Of a DNA stretch of 64,000 bases, positions 8,217-17,584 are shown piece by piece (within the stretch, counting starts at the first letter, position 1; the number at the start of each line of letters is the position of its first letter). This stretch comes from Corallochytrium limacisporum. Taxonomy: Eukaryota > Opisthokonta. The stretch is taken from the NCBI GenBank assembly GCA_002811645.1, contig PDIP01000016.1, positions 106,227 through 170,226 of the forward strand, read 5' to 3'. The translations under genes were made by a program, and so were the position numbers. The notes beneath the pieces were generated by a model. That model searched no databases and had not been told where the DNA came from. It saw only the letters and a program-made list of their open reading frames with translations.

Positions 8217-11200
8217 ATGGCAAGAATAGGCAAGGACAACTATAATACATTTGGATATGGCCAAAATGAGCCTGGATCTAACATGAACGTAGATATTGTT
8301 AGGAGCTTTTATGGAAACTTCCCGGAGTATCAGTATCAGAACATTGAAAAGGACCGAATACATCGATGTGTTGAGCGTTGCGAATTATTCGCCACGTCTG
8401 GAAATGATGTGCTCTCAGGCACTGTTCCGGCCATCCTCAGGTCGCTGTGTGACTCCACAGACCTTCATTCCCAGGTAGATGTGTTGAACAAACTTCGCAC
8501 TGAAGCAATAGAACTCAAAAACAAGGCACATGTGTCTACGCGTGGGTCTGAGATAGCGCTGGCTGTGAGTGAGGCCGGCTACGTAGCTCGTCGGGCAATA
8601 ATTGAGCTGGTCTTATCGCCGGTGGCACATTCTCTGTATGGTTTGCTATGCAAAGCTCTACGAGCCGTAAACGATGCTATTGGCAAAGCCACTGGGAAAG
8701 GGACAAAGCAGATGCATCGTGAATTTGGGGCGGAATTCTTGCTGGCCTTGCTGGAAAATACGTCGGTGTCAGAGAATTCATATTGGCAAGAACTCCTGAT
8801 AAGCGAAATTTGTATCTGGACAAAGGGGCTTTGCTTCGATGATCCTTCCGGGGATTTCAAATTGATCACAAGAGTGTCTCAAACCATTCTCCAACACGTT
8901 GACTTCGTAACCCATTACGACCACCTACTGCTGTTCCCATTGTACGCACTGTACCGCGTGGTTAGTAATGCCCCAAACCAAGCGCAAGTCGCCTTGGAGG
9001 ACGTCGAAGCCATTATTGGGAGAACCTCGACCATCCTTGACAACGCGGCAAATGTAGAAAGGGGTGTGGAAGATCAGCAGCAGCAAATCAACATTCTATC
9101 TCTCACTGCCTTGTTATGGGTAAAAAGTGCCATCATTGATGGTTTTGATGCAGTGTTTACGGAGACAGATGCCAAGCTCAGAGCACTCGGTGAGGATGCA
9201 GTGGGATCTCGAGCTCTTGTGTTTGCCGCGTGTACCTTATTCTCTTCAAAGGCTGGTGAACAAATTCCATCGACTACCCTGCGAACGGTCAAGCGTGTGC
9301 TCAAAACCACAGTTCATGAATATTTCGAAAATCAGTATGCTGAGGAAAGTTGGAGATGGCCCCAGATGATTAGTGTTGCGTATCTTCGCTACTCAACTAC
9401 CACTGTTGACGTAACACGTGCTGTCTTCTCCGTATACCCCGAATCGGAGGAACTAGACCTCATTCGCCGTCTCGCGATCAGCATGGCCAACCACGTTGTT
9501 TGTACTGAGCAGCAGCATTGTGTACTTGCCCTCATTAGTGCACTTGCTAAAGCTCTTCAGCGGCTTCACAGCGGCGTTATTGATGTTGCATGGAAAACAC
9601 ATCCATTCCAGTTGGATCTCCTTGTCAGTCTGCTCGACGGGCATGGATCAGCAACTACTCGCGCTGTGAAGTACAAGGGAGTCGTTAAGATTCTAGAGCA
9701 CGAAGAGATCAGTATCCTCTTCAAAACCCAAGGGAAGAACGGCATCGATCCTCTCGCACGAATCTTTGAACAGTTGCAACGGGACCGGGGAGATGGTCGT
9801 CCCACTGTAATTTACAAACAGTTGGTTCGCGCATACGAACTTGGCCGTTTGAGACGTGATTATTGCCAACAACTTGTGGAGCACGTCCGGCACGCCATTT
9901 CTGCTGACATGCAGGACTGCAACTTATTACTGCCAAAGGGTGATCATTCCATGCTACGGGATCTGGTACAAGTCTTGGATCCTTCGGAATCTGACTACGA
10001 TGTATGCATCCTGCTGTACATTTTATGTAATGCTAAGGGCCTGGCATTAGAGCGAGCATGGACCAGTTTTGAAGAGGTGGACTTCGACCTTGTGATTTGG
10101 GGTATAATTGCAAAGAGAAAGCTGGTGTACATGTACCCATTGGTGATAAAATTAATTTGCGGACCTGTTGATGCTCACTTCGGGGAACATCTGCGAGGAA
10201 GCATGCAGAGACTGATTGCTTTTTTTGATTTCCTGCTTTGCGAAGACATCGACCGGGACTTGCTGTCTGCCATTCGTGACAGCACCGGCGCAGCCATGGC
10301 GTCCAAGGACACAGAAAATCGCGGTGAGTGGGCTGAATACCTGATCCGAGAATGTAAATATGCGCTCCGTCCTTCCGTTGCCCCAGGGCCAGGAGATCTG
10401 CTCGGTGGCTGTTTGGTGGACCTAATGCAGGTGACGAGTACCTGCCAGATGGTTTGCAAGAAATTTAGCAACGACCTGGTGATCATCAGCAGGCTGCTGC
10501 CGACCACACACAATTCGGTCTTGAGCCCTTTGCCAAGAATGCTATTGGAATCGTCAGTGATAAGTGCTGGCTTGCTTATGGAACAATACCTTAATGACAT
10601 CAATGATCGACTGGAATTCATGTCTGTGGAGAGTTTCAGTGATGTGCTTGCCCATAGCAGTGGCGTTGTGGACTTGATTGCCAGACTTGAAGGCCCTCTG
10701 TTAGTATTCGACACGGCATCTCGGAGGTTCAAAAGTACATCCTCGGCTGATTCTGCCGGACTGGTGACAAGCATCGACAGTGTTTTGCAATCTATGCCCA
10801 CACAGCTGTCGGAGGGTATTTTTACTGAACTGGTGGCCTTGAACATCTGTCTGCGGCAGCTTCCTGGTCGATGTCTTCTCGCTCTCGACCAAGATTCCTT
10901 TGATGGATTGATTAACCTGTTACTCAACGATGAGCTGGGTCTATTGCCCTTGCTGCAGAGTGATACACCAGAGAGTGCAAATATTGGGGATGATGGAAAT
11001 GAGGATATCGATGCTGACGATGGCAGCTATAGACCAATGATGATTGCCTGGCGCGTTGTCGAACAGAAGGCACTCATATTAACTGATGTGGCTGCGTCTT
11101 CCGCAGTGGCAAAAGTCACAAACTATGACTACAGGGCACTGGTACGTCGTTCAATGAAAGATTTTTTCGTGAATATCCTGGAGACTTGTCGACATGTTGG

Positions 11201-13526
11201 CGTCGTGGAGATCGCGGGGCGCGCGTTTGCCAAATTTGTGCAGGGGTTGTCAGACGAACGCTTCGGCCCGGAGCACCTTGCGTTTCTTGCCGACCTTCGA
11301 CAGGAAGTTGCAGGTCACTTAGTGGATATTATCACGGCCAAAACTGTAAGGGCAGAGTATCTAGATCGAAGAAGCATTGGACTGTGCCATGTATTGAAAT
11401 GTACCCTTTTGCTTCACAAAGATGGACCTGCTGAGGATATTTTGAGACCATTTGTTGATATTCACTGCCATAGAACTGGACACGACACTGCAAGAGTAGT
11501 TGTTAATCATCTCCTGCGGTACATTTTGCGGGATAGTGATGTATCCCACTTGTTAATGCCATTCATGGATGATGTTCTGAACCAGGTTTTTAAGAACTGC
11601 TCGCACCCCAACTGGAGAGTGAGGAATAGCAATAACCTTGTATTTTCAGCATGTATCACCAGAATATTTAATATTGGTGCATCTATTCATCAAAACATGC
11701 TGCGGGCAATTGAAAATGCGCAGCAACATGAATTTGATCACATTCAAATGATTTTGCCAAATACGATGAATTCGATCCAGCGTATGGCAGAGATTCATAT
11801 TGAATCTGGAGAAAATTCTATTTGGGCTGTTGAATCAATGCCAATCGCGTCACTCTTATGCAATTTAACCTTGACTTCAAACTCTAACAGCCCAGGAACA
11901 CAACAATCTTTGCAAGTGCTAAAGCTATTTCTATTAGACTTTTTGGATTGCCCATTCCAAAAAGTCAGGTCAATGTGCGCATTTTGCATCGGTGTTTGTT
12001 TCACAGAGACGCAGTTAGAAATGCTGGTGAACATTTTGGTCCAGTATGACGGACACTTGAATGGTAACATAGCAGAATCTTTCGCTATGCTTATTGTTTT
12101 CTTAGCGCGTCGTTTTGATACTTTACTGTCTCCTGCGAAGAAATCATCGATTCAGAATTGTATATCGCTTCTCGGTAGGCGGCTCAAATACCAGCAAAGC
12201 GGAGGAGTCTCCTCCCTGGTGAAACTGACAATTTTGCGACAGGCCTGGCGGTCTTCCCACTCAACCGCCCTGGACAGCTTGAGCGAGTGGCTCTGGGAAG
12301 GGCTCGATGGTGAAAGCATCGGTATTGCCTTGGCCAGGATTAGTCATGAGATTTCCCCGGAAGTAACCCGTAAGGTTGTCAAGCGTCTGCTTCAGGACTT
12401 CAATGGATTGGAGTTGGTCAAAACTCTTTCTCTACACTGCGAGCATTCCGGCTTTTATGCCCTACTCGCTCTCTGCTGGGAAGAGATCTACATCGCGGAC
12501 ACCGAGGGCAAATCGCAGACGAACACGTTGGTGGATGTCCTCCTGAGACCCTGCGGAAGGCGTCTCTGGTGTGCATGTCTGATTGGTCTAACACAACTTA
12601 TGAAGGACAGACCAAGCGCCGAGACCGGAATCGGAACGGAACAGCTGGACGCCATCCACACTCGCGTGTGTCAATACGTCGGGGAGCAAGACGATGACAC
12701 AGTCCGTGAGTGTTGTGTGCACTTCTTGATATCCCTGGTGACAGACAAATCATCGGTCTGTTGCCCAGATTTCATGACTTCACCAGACGGACGAGTAAAA
12801 GGGACTGTTGATCACTTTCTTTGCATCTCCTGCTTAGCATTGGACAGCTGTCCGCAGATCCGTGCTCCAGCCAGCAAATGGTTAGAATCACGGTCATCGA
12901 ACTCTTCTGCAAACCCTTACCAGCTCATCCGTTTGGTCTGGAGTGAAATGTTTCAAAGCCCATTCGTGGATGCGATGAAGTCGCTCCTAGATAATCCTCT
13001 CGACAAGAACTACAGTGATCGTTTGAGATTCACCACCGAGAACAGGGTTGGTGAGGCTCTGAACCTAAATCAAGCTGTTTTCTCGGTTTTGACAAGCGAA
13101 TCATTGGCCGACGGGCGAAAGAACGTGTGGTCTCTGACTCTGGGATATATAAGCCACAAACTTGATACCTGGACTCTCCAATTCGACAGTCGCCTTGCCA
13201 GACCATTGACAGCCGCGGGCCTGTCGATAAAACCCAGCAACACCTATGTTGATCCAGTGCGTGTGGCACGCTTGGAGGACCACCTGCGCATACCAATCCT
13301 TGAGTTCATCCGTGATACCCTTTGTACGGATATCCAATTGGATACTCATGCTCTTGAAGAGCATCTGTCAGGCTGGAAGCACGATCTTGCAACTGTGGAT
13401 CCATTCCTCAACAGTCTCGAGTATTATCGCAAAACCGCTGTGGTGCAAGCGCTGCAAAACTTTCTAGGAGAACAGCAGTCAGTTGAAGTGGACATTTCCA
13501 CTCTCACGGGGTCACGGAAGTGCTAA
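8217..13526 (+). CDS. THADA/Trm732-family armadillo-like protein (DUF2428)
   Basis: A very long intronless gene of about 1769 codons, within the range of yeast Trm732 (about 1420) and human THADA (about 1950). The protein is almost entirely alpha-helical HEAT/ARM-like solenoid. The family hallmark DUF2428 is near residue 1130 (FKNCSHPNWRVRNSNNLVFS, then ITRIFNIG), the equivalent of the conserved P-x-W-x-x-RN core. Trm732 is the partner of the methyltransferase Trm7/FTSJ1 in 2'-O-methylation of tRNA position 32; THADA in animals has also been tied to energy balance. The open frame extends upstream to 8154 but only with TTG; in-frame ATGs are at 8193, 8217 and 8283. The one at 8217 has the best context (A at -3, G at +4), so the start is a choice, not a certainty. 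It converges on RRP15 with 96 bp between. Confidence 0.88.
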   Translation: MARIGKDNYNTFGYGQNEPGSNMNVDIVRSFYGNFPEYQYQNIEKDRIHRCVERCELFATSGNDVLSGTVPAILRSLCDSTDLHSQVDVLNKLRTEAIELKNKAHVSTRGSEIALAVSEAGYVARRAIIELVLSPVAHSLYGLLCKALRAVNDAIGKATGKGTKQMHREFGAEFLLALLENTSVSENSYWQELLISEICIWTKGLCFDDPSGDFKLITRVSQTILQHVDFVTHYDHLLLFPLYALYRVVSNAPNQAQVALEDVEAIIGRTSTILDNAANVERGVEDQQQQINILSLTALLWVKSAIIDGFDAVFTETDAKLRALGEDAVGSRALVFAACTLFSSKAGEQIPSTTLRTVKRVLKTTVHEYFENQYAEESWRWPQMISVAYLRYSTTTVDVTRAVFSVYPESEELDLIRRLAISMANHVVCTEQQHCVLALISALAKALQRLHSGVIDVAWKTHPFQLDLLVSLLDGHGSATTRAVKYKGVVKILEHEEISILFKTQGKNGIDPLARIFEQLQRDRGDGRPTVIYKQLVRAYELGRLRRDYCQQLVEHVRHAISADMQDCNLLLPKGDHSMLRDLVQVLDPSESDYDVCILLYILCNAKGLALERAWTSFEEVDFDLVIWGIIAKRKLVYMYPLVIKLICGPVDAHFGEHLRGSMQRLIAFFDFLLCEDIDRDLLSAIRDSTGAAMASKDTENRGEWAEYLIRECKYALRPSVAPGPGDLLGGCLVDLMQVTSTCQMVCKKFSNDLVIISRLLPTTHNSVLSPLPRMLLESSVISAGLLMEQYLNDINDRLEFMSVESFSDVLAHSSGVVDLIARLEGPLLVFDTASRRFKSTSSADSAGLVTSIDSVLQSMPTQLSEGIFTELVALNICLRQLPGRCLLALDQDSFDGLINLLLNDELGLLPLLQSDTPESANIGDDGNEDIDADDGSYRPMMIAWRVVEQKALILTDVAASSAVAKVTNYDYRALVRRSMKDFFVNILETCRHVGVVEIAGRAFAKFVQGLSDERFGPEHLAFLADLRQEVAGHLVDIITAKTVRAEYLDRRSIGLCHVLKCTLLLHKDGPAEDILRPFVDIHCHRTGHDTARVVVNHLLRYILRDSDVSHLLMPFMDDVLNQVFKNCSHPNWRVRNSNNLVFSACITRIFNIGASIHQNMLRAIENAQQHEFDHIQMILPNTMNSIQRMAEIHIESGENSIWAVESMPIASLLCNLTLTSNSNSPGTQQSLQVLKLFLLDFLDCPFQKVRSMCAFCIGVCFTETQLEMLVNILVQYDGHLNGNIAESFAMLIVFLARRFDTLLSPAKKSSIQNCISLLGRRLKYQQSGGVSSLVKLTILRQAWRSSHSTALDSLSEWLWEGLDGESIGIALARISHEISPEVTRKVVKRLLQDFNGLELVKTLSLHCEHSGFYALLALCWEEIYIADTEGKSQTNTLVDVLLRPCGRRLWCACLIGLTQLMKDRPSAETGIGTEQLDAIHTRVCQYVGEQDDDTVRECCVHFLISLVTDKSSVCCPDFMTSPDGRVKGTVDHFLCISCLALDSCPQIRAPASKWLESRSSNSSANPYQLIRLVWSEMFQSPFVDAMKSLLDNPLDKNYSDRLRFTTENRVGEALNLNQAVFSVLTSESLADGRKNVWSLTLGYISHKLDTWTLQFDSRLARPLTAAGLSIKPSNTYVDPVRVARLEDHLRIPILEFIRDTLCTDIQLDTHALEEHLSGWKHDLATVDPFLNSLEYYRKTAVVQALQNFLGEQQSVEVDISTLTGSRKC

Positions 13527-13622
13527 AATGCAGATTAAAGGAACTAGTTGGGTGGGATTCTTTAATGTATCTCTTGGTGCATATCTTCGGAAAAGATGGG
13601 GTGTGGAGTGTTGAGTACCTGT

Positions 13623-14357
13623 TCAGTCGTATTCTACCTCTGACTCTTCCTCTTCTTCAGTCTCTCCTTCAACCTCCTGTTCCATTTCATCCTCATCCTC
13701 CATTTCATTACCTTCCTCATGTCGCTTATTATCGCTCTTGCCATTGCTATGTGTAGTATCTAATTTGCCAGTGGTGGAGCCACCCTTCAATATGTCCAAG
13801 AAATCTGTCTTTGTGATATTTTTCTTCTCTGGTGCTGCTGTCTTTGCAGCCACGCTCAGCGCGGCAGCGATCTTCTGACCAGGTTGCTTTTGTAGCTGCC
13901 GCTCTTTGACAGTGTTGAATAGTTTGACTACGCCCTTTGTGGCAACACCCAGCAACTTACGCTCACGAGGCCGATCTAGTGCACCCGGTTTGGTGCGACC
14001 CTTGAGCAGCAACCGCGCTCTTTCAGTACGCCTTTTTCGCTGTTGGATCTCTTCGAGTTTCTGCCTCTCCAATCTATTCTCTGCAGTCCTTGCAGATGCC
14101 AGCATAGCAGTACCGTGGCGCTCCTTTGGCTGTTTCTTCAAAATATTCTTAACAACATCCAGCATGCCTGCCTCACCCGGGGCTTTGGATTTTGCACCCA
14201 TCATTCCTTGTACAGCGTCGTCGTCGTCGTCCTCCTCCTCCTCCACACTGTCTTCAGCCTCCTGCTGATCGAAGATAGACTCATCTGAAGATTCATCGTC
14301 AGAGGATGCCTCAAAGAAGCCTGTGTCCTCCACGTGCGTGTCTTTCACAGTTGCCAT
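13623..14357 (-). CDS. RRP15: RRP15-like ribosome biogenesis protein
   Basis: 244 residues, typical for Rrp15 (about 250-280). Residues 15-50 are acidic; the DDDDD tract is encoded by a run of GAC/GAG triplets. The Rrp15 core begins at about residue 65 (MLDVVKNILKKQPKERHG), continues with a basic helix (RLERQKLEEIQQRKRRTERARLLL) and contains the family signature ERKLLGVATKGVVKLFNTV at about 138-156. KTDFLDILKG near 190 corresponds to the family's terminal F-x-D-x-L motif, followed by an extra acidic tail. In yeast and human Rrp15 is a nucleolar pre-60S assembly factor needed for ITS1 processing. Start is the ATG at 14355-14357. Confidence 0.88.
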   Translation of the reverse strand: MATVKDTHVEDTGFFEASSDDESSDESIFDQQEAEDSVEEEEDDDDDAVQGMMGAKSKAPGEAGMLDVVKNILKKQPKERHGTAMLASARTAENRLERQKLEEIQQRKRRTERARLLLKGRTKPGALDRPRERKLLGVATKGVVKLFNTVKERQLQKQPGQKIAAALSVAAKTAAPEKKNITKTDFLDILKGGSTTGKLDTTHSNGKSDNKRHEEGNEMEDEDEMEQEVEGETEEEEESEVEYD

Positions 14358-14888
14358 TGTGTTATTGTCACTTATGAGAGCCTGCTCCGCATTCTGAACA
14401 TTTCTTTCGAAGGGATCTTATTGAGCAAGGGTAATTACAGAAAACTTTCTCTGGCACATATCACATTTAAACTACCTCCAATAGTGCTAGTCAATTGGAA
14501 TTGGTGCATATGTAAAAGAAGCACCTTGAAAACCAAGAATCAAGCGGCTTGGGGTGCGATCCCGGTGGTTCACGTGGGTTTGGGAAGAAACCTTGTGCGG
14601 GTCCCCGAGGTGGGGGGGGGTTGCAGGGGTTGTTTCACGGCGAGGGATAGAAATCAGGGGTTGTGGTTGGGTTGAGCGAAGCCGTAGAGGGAGGGGAGAG
14701 AGCTGCTGGGAAGTGGCCGCCGTGCATCCGCGTCTGGATAAGCGCACAAGTTCTGGACAGGACTCAGGAGTAGAAGACTATGTTATTTTGTGCTAGAATG
14801 TATGTTTAATGATTGAATATGCTTTGTTGACTATCTCTACACATGTCTCACACGACAATCGAAGGGTCGTAGACAAAGATAAGACCCC
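14358..14888. other. Intergenic region with G9 tract
   Basis: 531 bp between the RRP15 start and the EMC8/9 stop (both minus strand), so it holds the RRP15 promoter and the EMC8/9 3' end. It includes a G-rich stretch around 14600-14640 with an uninterrupted G9 run at 14612-14620. No gene recognised. Confidence 0.5.
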
Positions 14889-15443
14889 TCAGTACGAGTG
14901 AATGAATTTGACACCAGGGTTGTTCAGATGATCTTCAAAGTCACCAACTGCCAGAAAAGAAAGGTCACTGTTGGTGATATTGAGAGGTGCAAAGCTTCCA
15001 CCCTTCAGTTGAACACTTTCCTGAGCCACTTCAGCCCAGTCTGTGGTCTTCGTGCGTGTCTGCATCTTGAACCCGCACTGCTTGCCCTCATAAGCTCCGA
15101 CATTGAATGCTGCCAAAAGGGCACCACCGTTGTTGTCTACGTTCTGTTCTGCAAACTTTCGCAGGGCGGGAGGGATAGCATATGACTTAGGATCCGTATT
15201 GGCGACATAGGCTCCAACGATGGTCAGTCCATTGCTTTTACAGTAGCTATCGACAAGGCCGATCAAAACCTCTAACTGCACCACAGAGGAGGACAGGTTG
15301 TGGAAAGCAGGGGCACATGCTGTAATATTCATCTCTTCTCCAGTCACCTTACCAAGCAGCAGACCAGTTACCAGTTGGGCGGGGTACTTCATGACATGAG
15401 AGCAGACAGCCTCATAGGCCTTCGCGTCCCACGAGACCTTCAT
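14889..15443 (-). CDS. EMC8: ER membrane protein complex subunit 8/9
   Basis: 184 residues from the ATG at 15441-15443; upstream in-frame codons reach only a TTG. It is an MPN-fold protein of the EMC8/EMC9 (UPF0172) family: start MKVSWDAKAYEAVCSHVMKYP, LVTGLLLGK, an LIGLVDSYCKSNG helix, VGAYVANTDP, and the carboxyl signature DFEDHLNNPGVKF. The zinc-binding JAMM residues are absent (GAYVANTDP in place of the H-x-H motif), as expected for this non-catalytic branch. EMC8/9 sits on the cytosolic side of the ER membrane complex, which inserts tail-anchored and multipass proteins. A single EMC8/9-type gene, rather than two, is usual outside vertebrates. Confidence 0.88.
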   Translation of the reverse strand: MKVSWDAKAYEAVCSHVMKYPAQLVTGLLLGKVTGEEMNITACAPAFHNLSSSVVQLEVLIGLVDSYCKSNGLTIVGAYVANTDPKSYAIPPALRKFAEQNVDNNGGALLAAFNVGAYEGKQCGFKMQTRTKTTDWAEVAQESVQLKGGSFAPLNITNSDLSFLAVGDFEDHLNNPGVKFIHSY

Positions 15444-15523
15444 AGTGACCAAATTATACTCTGAGAATTCCGTTGTACAGTAGATAGGATATTTTATGAA
15501 AACTTCTTATAATGACATCAGAT

Positions 15524-15532
15524 CTTTTTATA
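15524..15532 (-). promoter_or_regulatory. TATA-like box upstream of EMC8/9
   Basis: On the minus strand the sequence reads TATAAAAAG, about 80 nt before the EMC8/9 ATG at 15443. This spacing would allow a short 5' leader. No transcript evidence. Confidence 0.4.
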
Positions 15533-15739
15533 CCAGTACACAACATTCACTTAGAAGACAGTCTCACGACTGTTTCCTAATTGAAACTGAGAACAGCCAC
15601 CTCGATTGTGCGTGATGTGGCGCACCCCACCCGCAACCCCCCCCATCCCTTTTCCTTCAACGGGTGACGAAAGTGAGCGAGTGGGGGCCAAAGCAATAAC
15701 AACCATCGGATACGTTCACAAGTGAGCCGACAAAGTACA

Positions 15740-15777
15740 GGCCCCCCTCCCGCGGGGGGGGGGGGCGGGAGGAGGCC
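15740..15777. repeat. GC-rich inverted repeat with a G12 loop
   Basis: Left arm ggcccccctcccg and right arm cgggaggaggcc are near-complementary (about 12 bp with mismatches) and are separated by a loop of C followed by twelve G (G run 15754-15765). It could form a hairpin or a G-quadruplex. It lies between OSTF1 and EMC8/9. Confidence 0.55.
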
Positions 15778-16014
15778 AAGTTGGCGTTAAAAATGGAGCA
15801 CCAGTGGGACCTGGCCCCGCTACCCCGTTAATCATTCTTCCGAATATTCAACGACACTGTGTTCTCTTGATGTAAAGCACACCGTATCGAAGTTCTGTAT
15901 GGTGTACATAAGATGTATTGTCTATTGTTCCAATTGTTTTTGACCATCGCGTTTCTGCAAAATTGATGCCGATCGCAGGGCACCGACATGACTGTCCCAG
16001 CCGTGATTTTCCAC

Positions 16015-16662
16015 TTACTGCTCGTCGTCATCTGATTCTTCAGCGGCGAGGTAGTCATCAGCATCAGCATTGGTGACTCCTGTTCCCGATTCAATGATAG
16101 CGGCAACCTCCGGCGTCTTGGCGAGGTCAATTGCCCTTTCACCCTCATTGTTCTTGATGTCTGTTCTCGCCCCTGCTCTCACAAGGAGCTCGGCAGCACC
16201 AGCAGACCCGCGCCAGGCGGCCTTATGGAGTGGGGTGTCTCCGATTTTATCTTGCACATCCAAGTAGGCACCTTTCTCTACAAGAATCTGCACACAACCG
16301 ACATGGTCTCCTTTGCATGCATAGTGCAAAGGGCAGCATCCAGCTTTATCCAATCCGTTCTTGCTAACCTTGGCCTCGATACCCTCCAGAAGCAGAGCTT
16401 CGTTGCCACGCTTAGCAGCTTCATGTAGAGGCTGCTTCACTTCGACCGCACTCGCTTCCATGTAGTTTCCGGGGATTAGTCCTATCTTGTCCTCAATCAC
16501 GGCGGTCCACCAACCATCTTCAGACTTTGACTGCACGTACAGGACCTGTCCTGCCTTAAAGGTTAATTCTTCAGGCGTCCTTGCATCATAGTCGAAGCTG
16601 GCTTTGTAAACCTCGACGGTTCCGGGCTTCGCCGGCTTTGTAGGTGGTGGAGCAGCAGCCAT
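16015..16662 (-). CDS. OSTF1: OSTF1-like SH3/ankyrin protein
   Basis: 215 residues from the ATG at 16660-16662, almost the same length as human OSTF1 (214). The open frame runs three codons further upstream but only to TTG. The amino end is proline/lysine rich (PPPTKPAKPGTVEVYKA). The SH3 domain spans about residues 17-70 (FDYDARTPEELTFKAGQ, GWWTAV, GLIPGNYM). Ankyrin repeats span about 75-175 (PLHEAAKRGN, GLDKAGCCPLHYACKGDH, DTPLHKAAWRGSAGAAELL, GARTDIKNNEGERAIDLA). An acidic tail with DDYLAAEESDDDE matches the DYLDDED-type tail of the family. OSTF1 is a cytoplasmic adaptor whose SH3 domain binds proline-rich partners, including Src-linked signalling proteins. The start lies in a region divergent with the RasGEF gene. 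Confidence 0.92.
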   Translation of the reverse strand: MAAAPPPTKPAKPGTVEVYKASFDYDARTPEELTFKAGQVLYVQSKSEDGWWTAVIEDKIGLIPGNYMEASAVEVKQPLHEAAKRGNEALLLEGIEAKVSKNGLDKAGCCPLHYACKGDHVGCVQILVEKGAYLDVQDKIGDTPLHKAAWRGSAGAAELLVRAGARTDIKNNEGERAIDLAKTPEVAAIIESGTGVTNADADDYLAAEESDDDEQ

Positions 16663-17584
16663 GGCGCGCAACTCACAAGGATGTCTACAATTGTGCGAAA
16701 GTCAAAGGTATTGTGACAACGATAAAGTTCACTGACACTGTCTGATGTGAGTCTTTCGTACCTGACATATGGGTCTATGTTATGACAGCCGGGGCAAAAG
16801 GCATAGCGCAGCTCCCTTCTTGCTTCTGAACTTGACCACCCCTGTGCGATGAGATGGTTCTCATCATTTCATTCAAAGCATTGGGGCCACTGCTATAGGC
16901 GTCTCTGTGTTCCCATTGCAGACCCACCCTCCATCCACTCAAAATGGGTTGCAAAAAGCATTGCATTTCTACGGGCTTGGGGCCAGCCAACGGCGACCAG
17001 GCAAAGTGACTGTTTATTGTTTTTTTTTCCCTCTTAGTTGGACGGCTGTTTTGCACTGTGCGTTGGGGAAACAGTCGTTCTCCTTGCGCTGATTGGCTGG
17101 GCGAGAGTCGGTAGTGAACATACCAGAGACCAAGTTTTGCTATGGCACACCAAATTGTGGGACAGGAAGGAGGGGTGATATATGGTGGCTTGGCTGCAAG
17201 CGCATACGCTGAAAGGGGAATGTCCGGTTGTGAGTGTACGGAAAAGGCAGACAATTGTACCAAGACTCATGAGACCAGGGTCTGTATCCCCGTCCTCTTT
17301 GATCGCGGGTCACCAGGGCTATGGAGAGATGGAACATGAGGGGGGAACTGCGTGTTCCGCCGAAGCCGCAGTGGCGGGGAAAAGGGAGGCACTGATGCTT
17401 ATATTGAATACTGCGACCAGAGTGAAGCCAAGATGTTCGAGATATTGAACTTGGAGGTATTTGATAAGTCCTACATGGCTCTGCGTGTGTGTGAAGCTTG
17501 CTCTATCCAGAGCAATGTGTGTGTGTGTGTGTGACGGGAAGTGAAATCCAGCCAACTAGAATGTAACACAAATAGTCGTCAGTC
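16663..17584. other. Divergent promoter region
   Basis: About 0.9 kb between the OSTF1 and RasGEF starts. It contains GATTGG/CCAAT-type motifs (for example near 17088), a T9 run followed by CCCTCTTAG near 17023-17038, and a TG microsatellite. The 162-codon open frame at 16775-17263 on the minus strand has no protein-like character and was not called. Confidence 0.5.
17516..17533. repeat. (TG)9 microsatellite
   Basis: Perfect TG dinucleotide repeat about 50 nt upstream of the RasGEF start codon, therefore probably in the 5' leader or core promoter. Confidence 0.85.

Larger units (their letters stand above)
15444..16014. other. Intergenic region with promoter and G-rich hairpin
   Basis: 571 bp upstream of EMC8/9 and downstream of OSTF1, both on the minus strand. 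It contains a TATA-like box and a GC-rich inverted repeat with a G12 loop, listed separately. No further gene seen. Confidence 0.5.

Noticed and set aside
10175-10927. 250-codon minus-strand frame inside THADA/Trm732
   Set aside because: Antisense shadow; sequence is Ser/Arg rich without a domain.
16775-17263. 162-codon minus-strand frame between OSTF1 and RasGEF
   Set aside because: No domain and composition like random sequence; sits in a divergent promoter region.
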